Positions 47,300 to 60,200 of a stretch of 64,000 bases of DNA are shown here, piece by piece. The stretch comes from Pontederia crassipes. Taxonomy: Eukaryota > Streptophyta > Magnoliopsida > Commelinales > Pontederiaceae. A model generated the notes under the pieces. The model saw only the letters and a program-made list of their open reading frames with translations. It was not told where the DNA came from and did no database searches. Numbering within the stretch: the first letter of the stretch is position 1; the number at the start of each line of letters is the position of its first letter. The position numbers and the translations under genes were made by a program. The stretch is from positions 64,694,547 to 64,758,546 of the forward strand of contig CM060194.1 in NCBI GenBank assembly GCA_030549335.1, given 5' to 3'.

Positions 47300-49588
47300 A
47301 TTATTTAATAAATATAAAATATTTATAATAAATGGTTAATATACTATTGTTTATTACTTATTATTCATTACAACTTTTTATTTTATTAAATGTAATTAAT
47401 TTAAATATTATTCTATATTTAAATAATATTTTTTAAACCATTTTTACTATAAAATTTTATTTATTATTTTGATATTATTATTTAATAAAATTTTAATTTT
47501 ACATTTATAATGATTATTTTTAATTCAAATATATATTAAAAATTAATCCATCACATATATTTTTCCTATCACATTAACTACTTAATTCTTTGTCATTAAA
47601 TTTTACTCCATCCAAACATATCTTTAACTAGCTACCGATTCAACTAATCGAGAACTTGTGAGGAACTACAGTTCTGTTTTCAAACACAGCCATAAGTTTC
47701 ATCATAATATTATATGAATTTGCATAGGTGACATTTTGGCTTAAGCTAAATTTATAACGACTTTGTAAGTTTAGATGTACTTATTCCTCACGTGTTAGAT
47801 TGTTTTAATGTTTATATGGTGTCTATGTATTCTCTTCGTGACTCTCTTGTCGTGTTAAGGATTATATATAGTTATTAACATGAGTAATTATCCTTTGCTT
47901 TGTACTTAAATTCACAGTATCAAGTTGTGTAAGTTTAGAAATTCGCGACTTGTTACATATACTTCAGCTTTATTGTGGTTGCTTCTAGTTTGGTGTGATT
48001 TTAGAATATTTGTCACTTCTTTTTCCCTAGTTGTTAGATATATTCCAAGAGTAACATGTAATATTTGTTGATATTTTACATAGACCTAATGGCCATGTCC
48101 CTCTTTTAAAGGAGGGATGTCGCGTCCCCCATCTTGTTTTTCATCGGATAAAAAAATATGTCAATCAGATTAAAAGTCTTTAAATAAAAATGAGTTAAAT
48201 ATGATCCATAAATTTTTAATATAATGAACGAGTAAATAGGGGACAAGATGTCCCTCATTTAAATAATGAATTAGTATAAATGTACCTTAATATTATTCAT
48301 GCCCCCAAGAAATATTGAATAGGACAAAATAGGAATGAGATTAAAAATCCTAAAAAACTCACGTAACCCCTTCAATTGATCGAACGTATAAAACAATTGG
48401 AACCCTTCAAATTCAACAATCAAACAATTTCATGGTCATGATGTACATTGCTCATAAGGATGAACAATTGTTCATAACTTATAGCTAATGACTTCAATAA
48501 TAAATTAAAGATTCACGGAATGAAATGCTCGTGATCGTGAAAGGTGGCTTTCATGACCATGAACCCTTGTTCAATAATCATGAGCAATAGTTGGAAATAA
48601 TCAATGATGAATTCACGAGTCACGATGATTCAACGCCTTAAATAATGATTTCAATCAAAATTATGATATTTTCATAGTGGTGAATATGTGCTCGTGTGTA
48701 ATGAATTTCATCAAATATGTAAATAGTTGAATATCAATCTATATTATGTATCTTATGATGGGCTTATCCATTGCCTCTTTGTTTCGTGATTAGGATGATA
48801 AACACATTGTGAATTACTTATTATTGTCCAATTTCATCACTACTATGGAATGTATTTCACTCTCATATATTTCGTAAATAAAATAATGATAAAAAAGTAG
48901 TTATTATTAAAATAATAAACAATGTAGTGAATATAAAAAAATAATGTAAGATAAAAGGGTTCATAATATTGAAGATTGTAAGATTGAGTTGAAGGTCATA
49001 AGATTTTAACTATGTGTGTGTGTGTTTAATATATGGTACAACAAAGAATAACACTAATATTAGGGTGTAAGAAAAATCCAATGAACTCGAAAAACTTTTC
49101 TGATCGAAAAAATAAAAAGTTATGGGACCGAATAAATTTTAGGACATCTTTTTAATATAGTGAAACCGACTCACTCAAACTATGAGCCATAATAAAATTC
49201 AAGTTCGTGAAGTATATTTTCATACATTAATTTTATTTATATAATTAATTCACAAGTGATAAAATTTGTATTATTGATATAATAATTTTTATATAGTTTA
49301 ATAAACTTTAATTTAATAGTTATAATACTATCGAATAGAATATATTAGTATTAATTATTTATTATATATTTTCTTTCAAAAATATTATTCTACTAAAATA
49401 GAAGTTTGAGAAAATCACCAAACAAAATTGACTGCTATAAGGTGATTTTCCATTTTGCTAATGATTTTACGGTGATTTTATAATTTTAAAAACTGACTCA
49501 AAATACAGCGAACACTTTCACCCCTAACTAATATGATCAATGTGGAATATAATTGTACAAAAAGTATACATTGGTATTATTTTTGTAA
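47300..49588. other. AT-rich intergenic DNA
   Basis: No gene recognised. Contains the small inverted-repeat candidate at 48104-48262 and a region of related short motifs around ttcataa/catgatc (48420-48660), for which I see no defined element. Confidence 0.5.
48104..48262. mobile_element. Small MITE-like inverted-repeat element
   Basis: The left end ttttaaaggagggatgtc, followed by gcgtccccc, resembles the complement of the right end (atttaaatgagggacatc, then ttgtcccc). A related end occurs at 34936. Length about 160 bp, interior non-coding. The target duplication is unclear because TTTAAA sits at both edges. Confidence 0.4.
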
Positions 49589-49597
49589 GAAAATATA

Positions 49598-50446
49598 GGG
49601 AATAATGGGTGTCCCTCCAACTGAAATGGGAGGACTATCCCCCATTCTGCGTCGTCCGTCAGATTCGCATCTGATGGCTGGCGCAGATCTAAGAGTTTTA
49701 AGTGAGATCTGGTGCGGTCCGATCCGATCGAATGAACAGTTCGGACGAACCGGTTCCAAGGGGTATAAGATGATGAAAATCCTCGAATTGTCTCATTTTC
49801 GTCTCTCCTCTCCATCTCCTCTTTGTTTCTCCTCTGCGCCGCCGCCTCTCTCTCTCCTCTTCGCGCGCGGCTGCCCCACGCCGACGAGCCTCCAACTCCT
49901 CTCTCTTCCTCTTCAATGCTTCTCCTCTACGCGGCGACCTCCTCCGACACCTGTCGTCGTAGATCTGCCCGTCGTCGAACCCCGCACTCCTCTTCTCTCC
50001 TCTGCTCTCTCTCCGCTTGCGGCGGACGACTATGGAGACGACTATTTTCTCCTCGCCCAACGCGGTGGACGATTGCCCCCTGCGCAGCGGTGACCTTCGC
50101 GATGACCTCGAGCATCCGATACTTAATGTCATCGCGAAGGTCACCGCTGCGCAGGGGGCAACTATCCACCGCACCGCGCGAGGAGAAAACAATCATCTCC
50201 GCAGCCGTCCGCCGCAAGTGGAGAGGGAGAAGAGAAGAGCAGGGTTCGAGGATTTTCATCATCTTATACTCCTTGGAACCGGTTCGTCCGAACTGCGGCC
50301 GAACTGTTCGTTCAATCGGGTCGGACCGCACCAGATCTCACTTAAAACTCTTAGATCTGCGCCAGGCATCGGATGCGAATCCGACGGCCGACGCAAAATG
50401 AGGGGACAGTCCCCCCATTTCAGTTGGGGGGACACCCATTATTCCC
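49598..50446. mobile_element. Foldback Mutator-type non-autonomous element, GC-rich
   Basis: An 849-bp element begins gggaataatgggtgtcc and ends with its complement. The flanks gaaaatata (49589-49597) and gaaaatcta (50447-50455) are a 9-bp target duplication with one mismatch, typical of Mutator. Long arms pair over most of the element. The central part is a near-perfect palindrome around 50075-50160, with arms ttgccccctgcgcagcgg / ccgctgcgcagggggcaa. The left arm carries about 180 bp (49805-49985) absent from the right. GC content is far above the flanks, and the GC-rich part reads like plant exon or leader DNA, possibly captured, but no protein family is recognisable. Confidence 0.8.
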
Positions 50447-50455
50447 GAAAATCTA

Positions 50456-53165
50456 ACTAAGATTGAATTATAACCGATCATCCTCTTCTTAATTTGAGTT
50501 CTCAAATAATCAATTTAATAATTTATTGAGAATACATAGGTAAAATATAAATGAAAGAAAGTATTTTTGTACCATTAATATATATATATTAATATTTATA
50601 ATTTAATTCCATTATAAATTTCAGGAAGGATTCAAACCTTAAAAACCGAACATATTACATAGCTTACGCAACAGCGAGTGACATCGATGAGTACTCAAGA
50701 ACTTTGGATAATATCGGTGTGAAAAAGGATATCTCGAATTGTATATTAGTTATGCTTATATTGGATTTGAGCGTAAATTGGCTTATGACTATTAAAGTAA
50801 GGATGCACAATGACTTTTAGACGTAAAAGATATAACAAGAGATGTAACAACAAAAATAAGAAAAAATTGACAACATATGTTAATATTTCAAAACATGATG
50901 AGACAAATGATGCGTGATCAAGAAGACAATGAGAAGGAGAGGATGACAAATAGTATTTTTTGCAAAGTTAGTTAAAATATTATATAATATTCAAAGTTAA
51001 TAATAAAATTTAAATGTTCATAGAAATTAACTATAATTTTATATTTAATTTCTTATTAAAAAAATTTAACAATTTTTGTCTTATTACTTTTAATACTAAA
51101 TTTTGTGTAAGTTTTATATTCAATAATATTTTTAATTTATTACAAATTAAAATTTAATTGTTTGTTCCAAGTTTGAATATTTTGAAATTTAAAATCTAAA
51201 AATTTTAAAATTTTCATAACTAAACCTTTTTTAATAAATTATTTAAAATTTCGATGGAAGAAATTTTCTTTTGAATTTATAGTGGATGCAATAGTTGAAA
51301 ATCTCGAAGGCCTTGATATCCTTTAGAAGTTCCATTGGGCAAATCAATTGGAAATTCAAAGGAAGATCTATCCTTAGGAACTTTCGTCTTCAAAATTTTG
51401 ACATCTATATCTATATGAAATTTTGAAGGAAATTTCACGTGTCAGATATGTTCGTCGATAATTTTAAAGATCGTGCTATTCTTAAAAAAAATCGATTGAT
51501 GACATATTTTGCAATTTTCAAAAGGTGATTTCATGTCAGTATTATTCATTCATTGGGAAAAACTTTGTGACGATTTTCCAATGGAGTTAGTGTGTAAATC
51601 ATAAATCTATTTGTAGTGTACTTATTTTTGTGAGGCGAAGATGAATGCTTTCAAACAGGTAGGAGTTTGATAAACTCATAATTTCAGGTTTATGAACTTA
51701 TTTAATATGACTTTTATACTTCATGTACTTAACATTTATATATTTTTAGCTTCTTAAATCAAGTACATACAAAACAATATTTTTGCTATGCTTATGCTCT
51801 TAGTTTGTCGATGGCTAATAGATGTGTTAACATCAGTCGAATAATATAGCAATATACTTTTATTTACGCCTCTAGATATTATGTAATATATTAATAGTAA
51901 AACACTGAATTAAAAATCACTTGATTTTCCAATAATTTTGCTATTATTATGGATCAATTGATCTCTCTCCTCCAACTCGTTGAATTAAACTTTTCAACCA
52001 GAATGAGATTATCCGTTTAAAAATAAACTACATTGCAGTAGCTTCCAAATTATATTTGTTAATAATACTTTGAATTATATCCTAACTAAGAACCATTTAA
52101 ACCTCAAAACGCTTTGAATTAAAAGCGCCCTTGCTCACCGGTCAATGAGCCTATCGGGTGAATGGGGGATTCCCTCCCCTACGAAGGGTGTGGTGGATTT
52201 TATGATGTATTATGTATTTCGAAATTGATTTTTTTCTTATCACGTATCACATATATCTCACGATAATAAAATAAATCAATTTCGAATCATACATATACAA
52301 AATGCCCTATAAAATTTTCGCCCAAAAGGTTTCACCCCTCACACACCGCGCAAGGAGATCCCCCTTATCCCACAAGCACATTGACCAAATTTAAGGCATT
52401 ATTAATGAGATCCCCGTAGTGCGATGACACCTTTTAATTCAGTGTGAGGACACCTTTTAATTTGGAGTGTCTTGGAGTTTAGACATATTTTCAGTTGGGG
52501 TAGGCTTCAAAATATTATTAACAAATTCTCACGTTAAATTGAATCCTCCAATCAGATATACAACACTCTGTCGTCACCAATCCCAATTTGGGATTACTGT
52601 TACCTATCAATATTTAGTAAGTTGAAACAATCTTGAAAGTTGCTAGTAGGAATCGACCCACATTTTTCATCTTGATCCTCTTATCATTACAAATGAAGTG
52701 ATACCTGAAGTCAATGTATTTGGTTCTTTCACAATGCACTTGATCCTTGTCTAAGCATATTGTACTTAAATTGTCGCAATATACTATAACCTCATCTTGT
52801 TGTAGTCCAAAATATTCGACAAAGCCTTTTATTTAATTATATACCTTTCTTATTATCTTTTATGAATGTCATGTACTCTGCCTCTGTGTAATTGATGACT
52901 AAAGTGTGGGCACATCACGATGGAAGTTATAATCATACGAGGAAAATAAATAAAAGAATGCTAAGCTGAAAAATATGTTATAGGAATAAAAGTCATTGTT
53001 AAAAATACTTATGGAGAGATTATTATTCCACTTTCAAAGTTCATTATCGCTACATGAAAAAAAGGGAGCAACAAGAGAGGAAAAAAAAAGTTAGAAAATA
53101 TACATACAAAATGTAGTTGCAAGTTTTTTATATTATTTCCGTTGGTTAAGCCTTGACCACATTCT
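50456..53165. other. Intergenic DNA with element debris
   Basis: AT-rich, no gene. 52140-52375 is an imperfect inverted repeat (cgaaattgattt with aaatcaatttcg near its centre), possibly a decayed MITE. The copia fossil is listed separately. Confidence 0.45.
52495..52925 (-). mobile_element. Ty1/copia fossil fragment (RNase H end)
   Basis: The minus strand carries the end of a copia-type pol region: an INYTEAEYM block near 52880-52900 and, further on, the stretch corresponding to the 'H-ERTKHID' region. It is a short, heavily decayed piece with many breaks. No LTRs, primer site or other domains were seen nearby, so it looks old. Confidence 0.6.
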
Positions 53166-53173
53166 GTTGAGCC

Positions 53174-55379
53174 TAAAGGTGTTTATTGGATCGGGCAGTC
53201 CGATTCGTCCGTTGTCTGACCCGGTAACATATTGATTAGTCCGTTCAAGTTCAGGCCTGGGTCCGTCCGATTTCTTAATGGATTTGGGCCTATATTAGAC
53301 TGGACAAGTTTATTCATCTATTTGCCTAGTACCGATAGTCCGATATTCGTCCAATATCTGTCCGATAATTTACAAACCATCCGTTAGCCCGTTCATTAAC
53401 CATGAATAGATTAAAGTTATTAAGTACACATATATTTTAATTAATTAATGTACTGCCATTATGTTATTTAGCTAATGTTAATTGGTTATGCAAAATGCAT
53501 CATTCTAATTTTTATTCTTCTATAATGATATAATAATGTCTTTTATATAATGATATAATTTTTATTTTTCTATAATGTTATTTATGCTTGATGCAAAAGT
53601 AAGAATGCAAAAACAATTTATATATGATGAAGATAAAGGTAAATTACATGAATGATCTATCAACTTTGAGTCGATTTTCAACTGATTCTCCAACTTCAAT
53701 TTATAAACAGAACGTCCCTCATCTTTTATTTTCTTACACGATTAGTCCTCTTGATCGGTCATAGTGGATTTTTCGATTGTCTTGCATACGTAGCCGACAC
53801 GTCAATCGTTATCTCTCATCCACGTCATTTAAGTCATCCACATCATTTAACGCTCAAAACCAAATAAATTACACGGATCGTCCCTCAATTTTAAATTGAT
53901 TTCTAAATAGTCCTCTAATTTTGATATTATTGCACGATTCATCCACTTGACCAGTAAAAAATAATATTCTGATTATCTTGCGATGTGACATAATAAAATA
54001 TAATAAAAAAATTTAACTAGCTGACATCACACAAAAAAATTATAAAAAATTAAAGACACGGACGAGCTGACGAAGGGGGAGTGTTGGCCCCCCTATATAA
54101 GCTCGCCCTTTGGTGAGTTGGAATAGGGGGCGTCGACCCCCCACTCCAAGCTCATCCACTAGCGAGCTTCACACAAGGGGCGACAACGTCCCATCGCGAG
54201 CTCGTCGACGATCCTAATTGATTCAAAATTGAGAGACTATAAAAAATAAAAATGATAGGAGCACCGACGAATTCGCGAGGGGGCATTAGGGGGCTTGTGC
54301 GAAACTCACCAGTGGACAAGCTTGAAGAGGGGGGCCGGCGCCCCCTATGCCAGCTCGTCAAAGGGCGAGCTTAGAGATGGGGGACCGACACACTCCTCTG
54401 CCAGCTCATTTGCGTCTTAAAATTTTTATAATATTTTTTATTGTGTGATGTCAGCTAGTTAAAATTTTTATTATATTTTATTATGCCACATCGCAACATA
54501 ATCGGGAGACTATTTATTACCGGTCAAGTGGATGAATCGTACAATAATATCAAAGTTGGGGAACTATTTAGAAATTGATTCAAAGTCGAGAGACGATCCG
54601 TGTAATTTATCTATTTTAGAGCAGTAAATAACGTGGATGATTTAAATGACGTATATGAAAGAGAAATGTCTGACATGTCGGTCACGTATGCAAGACAACT
54701 GGGAAACTCACTATCACCAGTCAAGAGGACTAATCGTCGAAGAAAATAAAAAATGAGGGACATTCTGCTTATAAATTGAAGTTGGAGGACTAGTTGAAAA
54801 TCGACTCAAAGTTATGGGACTATTCATGTAATTTGCCCTGAAAATAATGAAGATAGAGAAGACAAATCTTTTACCGAGTGTTAGCATAATGCATACTTAC
54901 CTCTTTGTAGTAATATTTGATTATTGTAAATTTTTTTACTTAATATGATACTAAATATGTAATATTTCATTTTCAGCACAATGAATTTTTTAGCTACTTC
55001 GTGGCCGTAGGCTATAAGTCGAACTATGTAAATATTTTCTCTCGCTTAATTATATTTGATAACATAATGAGTAAATATATAATAATAAATTAAGAAATAA
55101 CATATTATGGTGTCATTTTACTACATATTATAGTATAGATAATTTTTAAGATATTGTAAAAAAAATTTAAAAACATTAATGGACTAGTCCAACCCGTCTA
55201 ATTATTGGTTCTGCCGTTAAGATCTGATAGACCTAAATGGGACGGACAAGGCTAGACACTTATTGGACTATCCGATGTCCGTTCGATAAGAAATAGGTCG
55301 GCCGGGTTTGTCCGTTATCCGGTCAATGTTCGATTGACCGAATATATTAGTAACCCGTCCGATCCGTTAAGCACCTTTA
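53174..55379. mobile_element. Non-autonomous hAT element, 2.2 kb, with nested MULE
   Basis: Terminal inverted repeats taaaggtgtttattggatcg (left) and the complement of the right end (taaaggtgcttaacggatcg) are close. The 8-bp target duplication gttgagcc/gttgagcg (53166-53173, 55380-55387) has one mismatch. Subterminal zones on both sides are packed with GTCCG-type motifs (gtccgat, gtccgtt), likely transposase-binding arrays. No hAT transposase is present. A 1.2-kb Mutator-type element is inserted inside at 53637-54838. Confidence 0.85.
53637..54838. mobile_element. Mutator-type foldback element nested in the hAT
   Basis: A 1202-bp element has long inverted arms, starting ggtaaattacatgaatg and ending in the near-complement (complement of right end: gggcaaattacatgaatag). 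The 9-bp target duplication tgaagataa/tgaaaataa (53628-53636, 54839-54847) has one mismatch. The centre (54054-54420) is GC-richer and also folds back (ctcgccctttggtgag versus gctcgtcaaagggcgagc). No coding sequence. Confidence 0.8.
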
Positions 55380-56053
55380 GTTGAGCGATCATGCATACAT
55401 TTGATATAATCATATGATGGAAAAAAATGTATGGAGTTTATAATAGCGTATGCATGCACATAATTAAAGTACGTGTGATACATATACGCTTGAGAAATGC
55501 CTTAGGATATTTTATCTTAAGAAATCGAAGAAGAGTGTTTCTTGTAACCATCATCTGCCATGTATGGGGTAAATTACACCCAATACCCTTCATCTTTCGA
55601 CTTTGCTTAGCGATGCCCTCCAACTTCACTTTGTAACAGCGATGCCCTCTAACTTTTGACTTGTTTCATGCAATGCCCTTTTTACCCGAGATAGGCGGTC
55701 TCCCGATTTTCGATCGACGTGACATCCACATGACAAAATACTCTCTCCTTCGCGTAATTAGCCGTCCGACGTGGCTTGATTTCACGTGGCAGCGCGTACT
55801 TCTCTCTCCTCCATGTGATCTGAGTTACTACTTCGTGTGATTCAACTTTCCTTCGCGTTTGCCATTTTGATTTCATTGCAGGTGGTCGACGGCTGAAAGC
55901 GACCGGATCAGGGGCTGCTTCTTCGGTGATTGCATCGTCATCTTTCCCTAGTTGTTTCCTGTTCGTCGGCGATCCCTAGTCTCAATTTCAGATGTGTTTT
56001 TATGCTAGCGGTCCGCTAGGGTTCCAGATCCCTAAAAATCTTTACCTCGAAGA

Positions 56054-56450
56054 ATGGCGCGTGGAAGAGGGTAAGGAAGTGCAACTGCGGAGAAGAAGCA
56101 ATCATTAGGACGTCGTGGACAGAAGTAACTTTGGCCGTATATTTTATGGCTGCCGAAATTTTGGTATGAGTTCCCAAATTTTTTCCCTTTCTGTTTGGTT
56201 TTCGCAGTTTCATTAGGTGACACTTTCAGAGGATTCAATGTTGCGATTACTTCGAGTTGCTGGATCCACCCATTGATAAAAGAAGTGGGATGATGATGAA
56301 GCTTGACCATGCGCTCGAGGAGGAGAAGGAAAGGAATCGACTATTGAAAATTCAGATAGAAGATCAAAGCAGTTATATTTGAAGATTGGAAATCGAAGTT
56401 GAAGCTGTGAAAGCGAAGTATTATCGAATTTTAAAAATTGTATGTTGTTC
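56054..56450 (+). pseudogene. GRF-type zinc-finger / coiled-coil ORF of the MULE
   Basis: Pieces match the plant GRF zinc finger: KCNCGEEAIIRTSWT (56077-56121), then in another frame GRIFYGCRNF (about 56130-56160), then after a probable intron RGFQCCDYFELLDPPI (56227-56277). A charged, coiled-coil-like tail follows (LDHALEEEKERNRLLKIQIE). The upstream ATG at 56054 gives MARGRG and then a stop in its own frame, so at least two frame changes are needed and the copy is broken. GRF-finger proteins of this shape are common beside MULEs in plant genomes; their role in transposition is unknown to me. Confidence 0.7.
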
Positions 56451-56689
56451 AGTTGTTCTCCTTTTCTATATCATGAGTATTGTGTAGACAATCAGATTGT
56501 ATTAAGTTGTATTTTGGAAATGTATTAGTGGCCTGTTTGAATATTGTATTAGTTGAATCTTATTTTCAATGAGAAATTTTATTGTTAGTGACATTTGTTT
56601 TGAAATGTCAGTGTCCGTTCATTGTATATGATTTGCGATCGACTGTATCTAAAGAAAAAGAAGCAGAACGCAAAAGTTCAAGAAGAAAA

Positions 56690-56925
56690 ATACGACTACC
56701 CTCTAACTTTAAAATATAAAAAAGAACTACCCTCCAACTTTCAAATATGAAAGTCTAATACCCTCCATCTTTGTGTCGTAACCATCAGTGCCTTCCATCT
56801 TTTGGAGAATAAAGTACAATGCTCCCCAACTTTGTCAGTTTTAAATACAGTGCCCTCCAACTTATATGAAGTTTAGCAAATGCCTCCAACTTTATATTTT
56901 TGCGACAATACTCTTCGCCTGTTTT
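56690..56925. repeat. Subterminal array of CCCTCCAACTT-type motifs
   Basis: Seven or so related copies (accctctaacttt, accctccaactttc, accctccatcttt, gccttccatctttt, gctccccaacttt, gccctccaactta, gcctccaacttta) are spaced 25-40 bp. The same motif occurs three times in each terminal inverted repeat of the MULE, so this looks like an internal extension of the end sequence. Confidence 0.7.
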
Positions 56926-57255
56926 GGGCTTTAAACGTTCAAATACAAATAATTTAATGCTGTGAGAGTGTAGTTTTGGCAACTATATCATTTTGCGAAA
57001 TAGAAACACATCAAGATATATATCAAACTTACAAACATGCACAAACATTAATAACTGTTTGCCAACATTCACAAATTGTTACCATCCAAATGTTTGCCAA
57101 CATTCACAAGTTGTTACTATCTAAATGTTTGCCAACATCCATAATCGTTAATATCCAAATGTTACGTATAACTGTTTACCAACATCCACATCCACAAAGG
57201 ATAACAATAAAAAACATCCACATAAGCATATGTACATCTTAAGAAGAGTTCATCA

Positions 57256-60200
57256 TCAAGTGCGACGCATTTTCCCAGCGTTCTTTCGCTTTTTCTGTAC
57301 GGTTGCCTGAGAAGCCAGATGTGCACCATCGGCTTCAAACGGAGCCTGAAATGTCTGAGATGCTTCACATCCTGTTGGAGCCTGAGATGTCTGAGATGCC
57401 TCACATCCTGTTGGAGCCTGCAATGCCTGAGTCGTCGTGCTTTTGTCGCTTTTTCGTTGCATAAAAGAAAGAATCATTACTTTTTCAAGAAGGTAATAAT
57501 AAAAGTGACAAATTTCCATTAAGCACTTACGTGTGATATTTTGTTGTGACCAACCTCTCCGTAAATCGTACATTTCATTCGAACCCTTCCTCTCTTGGAC
57601 AATTTTCCTTTTTCGGTTGAAGACTTTTTAGTCTTTTCTAATTCTTCTGCCTCCTTTCTCATAGCTTTTTGCTTTCTTTCTCTTCTTGTGTTAGTAAATG
57701 ATGGCGGATTGATCGGTGTTGGCTCCTCCACGACCGGTCACTGATCGCGTCCATTCAAAGGCTGTATGACATGTTCATAAATTTTTAAGAAAGTTTATGT
57801 GGAGTAACACGTATCTACATAAGCATATGGGTCCTTGTTGTTTCCAAATATACATGCAACTACGTGTACACATGGGATCCCTGTTAGTTGCCATCGTTTG
57901 CAGCTGCAAGCCCTCATATCCATATCAACTACGTACTGAGCACCATCGGAGTTCACTTGTACTTTTGGACCACCTGAATAAGCAATGAAAAATCAATTAA
58001 GATTGATTGAACAGTACGATTATTTACAGACATATGTGAAAACCGTTTAAACCTGAATAAGTAGGCTCCCATAACATGACATCTTTCTTAATGGCTTATA
58101 CTTTTTTGCATATTTTGGGACACATGAGTCTATTATATTTCTTCATTGCCTCTCGTTTCCTAAACAACTTTACCATCAATTTTGTACGGATTATTTCCAT
58201 CAATGTTATTATCGATTTCTCCCTCGCGTCAAGAAGGTACTTGTTGTAACACTCGAATAAATTATTCAGCAACATGTCACATTTTGGCACCTCCGAGAAA
58301 TAGGCCATGCTCCATGAATCAGTCGAACGTTCTCAAATCCATTCACTTGCATCCGGGGACTTCTTTTCTAGTTCATCCAGAAAGTATTGCATTCTCTCTG
58401 AAAATGCAGCTCTAGCTATGCTTCACAGTAACTCTTTGTATTCAAAACTTTTGAATCCTTTGGACCTAAAATTTGTCCACAGGTGTCGAACACACATTCG
58501 ATGTTCAGCCGACGGGAGGACGTTGCGAATGGCGCTAACAAGTCCCTGCACATTAAATCCATATTTTAGTAATGGAGTTTAGGAATTTATTTTGTCGAAC
58601 GATATACAGCGAAGATTTACCTTTTGTCAATCGCTCATCATCATCCAACCTCCACCATTGTTCATATCGAGGTCCCCGCGCAGATGCTTCAAAAATCATG
58701 TCCATGTAGCTACAGACTCATTCTCCACATATGCATGCGCAATTGGGAACATGCAGTCATTAGCGTCAATACCTATAGCTGTTAGAACAAAATGTTAGAG
58801 GAAATAATTAGACAAATAAGACATTTGAAGGTGTTAGACAAACAACCTGTTAGAAGTTGTCCTCCAAAATTTCCTTTTAAGAAGCACTCATCTAAGCAGA
58901 CTAGTGGTTTGCAGCCAGTCTTGAACCCATCAGATAGTGCTTTGATGCATACATACAAAATCTTCCACTGGAGATCTTTAAATAAACTTGTCATCGTGCT
59001 CCTCGGGTTTGCTCTCAACATCTCTGTCCGATATCTGCACAGTAGCCTGTACTATTCTGCACCAGCTCCATGAATTGTCTTTAACGCCAAGTCTTTGGCT
59101 CTCCACGCACACATTCGACTTACAGTATAAGACATGTCCTCTTCACTTGATCATAGAGGACCTCTCGTCTTGGGTCACTACGAAAGTATGACTCGTATTT
59201 TTTTCAAGCCTCTTGTACGTTACATGGTAATTCTTGAAAACGTTTGGACATGTATGCTCAGCTTGAATCCTCTTTATTTGTCAGGTTGAATCTTTGGGAT
59301 CCTTTAAATTCTTTGGAGAGCACATCACCTTCCATCCACACTTTTTGTGGCATGCAACTACTACCCTTCTGTTATCACTCTTCGGGAAGCACACTTGAAA
59401 CCTGTTTTTAATCCTGTGCACTTTGCATGCCTCAACAAACTCCCATTTGCTGCTAAATAGCATGCACACCTCAAAAACAGGATATTTCGTACCCCTGATT
59501 GCATAAAAAAAGGATCGTTGTGTCTCACTTCACCCTCCTCGAAATTGGAGTCAGATTCTGTTACAAGGTGATTCGAGTCTCCGTACTCTAAATCTGAACA
59601 GTTGGCAGCCTGAGATATCACGTGTGTTATCCCAGTGCATCGGCCTCTTACCCTTATTAACTTCAGCTTGGACACCTTCATCCTTGACATCTTCACCATC
59701 ATTAACTTCACCTGGGACACCATTAGCTTGAGCATCAATTTGTGCCTCAGCTTGTACACTTTCAGTCTCAGCTTGTACACATTCAGTCTCAGCTGCATCT
59801 TTCTCTGCCTCGGATGCGACCTGTGCCCCAGCTCAAAAATTCTCAACCCCAGCCCTAAAATTCTTTTCCCCAACTCTCAAATCCTATGCTCTGCTTTGTT
59901 TACCTTTCTGAATATTCTCTTGAAGGTCATCATCATTCTTTTCAATGTTGTAGTCTTTGTCATACAGTTGGTCTTCATCCTCAGCGTCAGGGTCATTCCT
60001 AATGTCTTTATTATGTATCCGGAGTGTCACATTCCGCCTCTGGATCATTTAGCATTGTATTTTCGATGAACTGACACTTTTAACGACAAGTTCAGGCTCA
60101 ACCTCAATTTCTTCCATAACCAATCGCCTAGGAGGTGTAGGAGGTAGTGTCAAATAATGATCTACGTCCTTCTCTTTTGGGTGCCACACGTACAAATCAA

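Noticed and set aside
49605-50460. Several overlapping open frames of 130-190 codons on both strands
   Set aside because: They lie in the GC-rich foldback element and are mirror images of one another from the inverted arms. No protein family signature.
52140-52375. Imperfect inverted repeat centred on cgaaattgattt
   Set aside because: Ends and target duplication could not be defined; noted only within the intergenic entry.
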